Below are positions 4,408-5,622 of a DNA stretch of 5,622 bases, piece after piece (positions within the stretch are counted from its first letter, which is position 1; each line of letters starts with the position of its first letter). The notes below the pieces were generated by a model. The model was not told where the DNA came from. It saw only the letters and a list, made by a program, of their open reading frames with translations, and did no database searches. A program made the translations under genes and the position numbers. This stretch comes from Anaerotignum sp. (GTDB taxonomy: Bacteria > Bacillota > Clostridia > Lachnospirales > Anaerotignaceae). The DNA is taken from NCBI GenBank assembly GCA_017560955.1, contig JAFZDV010000200.1:1-5622 (forward strand), in the 5' to 3' direction.

Positions 4408-4450
4408 TGAGATATATCTAAAATGAAAAGAAAGGATAGGTGTATATTTC

Positions 4451-5622
4451 ATGAAATTATATAACACAATGACAAGAATGAAAGAAGAATTCGTACCTAT
4501 GGAGGAAGGCAAAGTAAAAATGTACGTTTGCGGCCCCACAGTATACGATTACATCCACATCGGTAACGCAAGACCTTACGTTGTATTCGATACAGTAAGA
4601 CGTTACATGGAATACAAAGGCTATGAAGTAACATATGTTCAGAACTTCACAGACGTAGATGATAAAATCATCAACAGAGCAAACAAAGAAGGCGTAACAA
4701 TGTCCGATATCTCCAACAAATACATTGAAGAAGCTTTCCGCGATGCTGACGGCCTGAATGTAAAAAGAGCAACTGTTCACCCTCGTGTAACAGAAGAAAT
4801 GGATGGTATCATCTCCATGGTACAGACTCTGATCGACAAAGGCTTTGCTTATGAAGACAAAGGCACAGTTTACTTCGATACAAAAGCATTCCCTGAATAC
4901 GGCAAACTGTCCAGAAAAAATCTGGATGAACTGATCGCAGGTGCATCCGAACGTGTAACTCTGGATGATGCTAAGAAAAATTCTACAGACTTCGTTCTGT
5001 GGAAACCCAGAAAAGAAGGCGAACCCAGCTGGACATCCCCTTGGGGTGAAGGCAGACCTGGCTGGCACATTGAATGTTCCGTAATGTCCAAACACCACCT
5101 GGGCGACACATTCGATATCCACGCTGGCGGCGAAGACCTGATCTTCCCTCACCATGAAAACGAAATCGCTCAGTCTGAAGCGGCAAACGGCTGCACATTC
5201 GCTAGATACTGGCTGCACAATGGTTTCATTACTGTTGATAATGAAAAAATGTCCAAATCCCTGGGCAACTTCTTCACAGTAAGAGATATCGCAAAACACT
5301 TCCCTTATGAAGTAATCCGTTTCTTCATCCTGAACGGTCACTACAGAAGCCCCATCAACTTCTCTGATGAACTGATGAGAGCTTGCCAGAACGGTCTGGA
5401 AAGAATCAAAAACGCAAGAAAAGAACTGGCTTTCTATATCAAAAATGTGGCTGATACAGCAATGACAGAAGCTGAAGCAGCGAAAGAAGCAGAACTGAAC
5501 GGTTACAAAGATCAGTTCGAAGCAGCTATGGATGATGACTTCAACACAGCTGACGCAGTTTCCGCAATCTATGAACTGGTTCGTTTCTCCAACACAGAAA
5601 TCAAAGCTGGTGCTTCCAAAGA
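4451..5622 (+). CDS. cysS: Cysteinyl-tRNA synthetase, 3' end cut by window edge
   Basis: CysRS is a class I synthetase that joins cysteine to tRNA-Cys using ATP. The window holds 390 whole codons of a protein that normally has about 465, so the C-terminal end of the anticodon-binding part is missing; the frame is open to the edge. Family signatures are in place: [18 protein letters not shown] (24-41) with the HIGH-type motif HIGN at 36-39, the KMSKS motif at 266-270, and zinc ligands C27, C209 (in WHIECS), H234 and E238 (in FPHHENE). These align with C28, C209, H234 and E238 of the E. coli enzyme. The start ATG lies eight bases after AGGTG and gives the standard MKLYNT N-terminus. It has its own promoter but may also be read from the T-box cysE transcript. 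Its codons are strongly biased (ATC, TTC, AAC), as in highly expressed genes. Confidence 0.97.
   Translation, partial: MKLYNTMTRMKEEFVPMEEGKVKMYVCGPTVYDYIHIGNARPYVVFDTVRRYMEYKGYEVTYVQNFTDVDDKIINRANKEGVTMSDISNKYIEEAFRDADGLNVKRATVHPRVTEEMDGIISMVQTLIDKGFAYEDKGTVYFDTKAFPEYGKLSRKNLDELIAGASERVTLDDAKKNSTDFVLWKPRKEGEPSWTSPWGEGRPGWHIECSVMSKHHLGDTFDIHAGGEDLIFPHHENEIAQSEAANGCTFARYWLHNGFITVDNEKMSKSLGNFFTVRDIAKHFPYEVIRFFILNGHYRSPINFSDELMRACQNGLERIKNARKELAFYIKNVADTAMTEAEAAKEAELNGYKDQFEAAMDDDFNTADAVSAIYELVRFSNTEIKAGASK

Noticed and set aside
3965..4408. 147-codon minus-strand frame over cysE
   Set aside because: It is a shadow of the hexapeptide-repeat coding sequence with no independent support.
4457..5341. 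294-codon open frame on the minus strand over cysS
   Set aside because: It lies wholly antisense to a clear CysRS. It arises from the codon bias of cysS and has no ribosome site or recognisable domain.
1..5622. CRISPR array, insertion sequence or phage element
   Set aside because: I saw no regularly spaced direct repeats, transposase, integrase or terminal inverted repeats; all long frames belong to housekeeping or metabolic genes.

Overview
The window looks like a chromosomal segment from a low-to-moderate GC Firmicute of class Clostridia, most plausibly Lachnospiraceae. The evidence is the strong AGGAGG-type ribosome sites, T-box control of a cysteine operon, mixed CCA encoding in the tRNA genes, and an ispF-cysE-cysS gene order related to the Bacillus ispD-ispF-gltX-cysE-cysS cluster. 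The genus is not resolved.

Layout. Positions 1-337 hold four tRNA genes on the + strand: Asp(GTC, cut at the left edge), Val(TAC), elongator Met(CAT) and Gln(CTG). A rho-independent terminator at 341-369 closes them. Next comes a two-gene unit: a PLP-dependent diaminopropionate ammonia-lyase (dpaL, 450-1652) and a 71-residue zinc-ribbon protein (1667-1882). It ends at a hairpin with an A-tract on one side and a T-tract on the other (1881-1912), which serves the convergent GNAT acetyltransferase gene (1911-2456, - strand) as well. The GNAT gene and ispF (start set at 2619) are divergent, with promoter signals between them.

After ispF comes a full T-box riboswitch (about 3104-3419). Its Stem I can be folded by eye and presents a TGC (cysteine) specifier, and it ends in a GAAA-capped terminator. 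Downstream are cysE (serine O-acetyltransferase, start set at 3723) and cysS (cysteinyl-tRNA synthetase, cut at the right edge after 390 codons). The T-box links uncharged tRNA-Cys to synthesis of the cysteine precursor and probably, by readthrough, to the synthetase. cysS also has its own extended -10 promoter.

The least explained part is the roughly 300 bases between the T-box terminator and cysE (3420-3722). It holds a run of compact hairpins, a possible extended -10 promoter, and a 29-codon ORF with two cysteines behind an 11-base perfect anti-16S Shine-Dalgarno. A T-box terminator is usually followed closely by its gene, so this insert is the best candidate here for something undescribed: a small protein or leader peptide, a structured RNA, or a dispersed repeat. 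No mobile-element gene, CRISPR array or defence system was seen.
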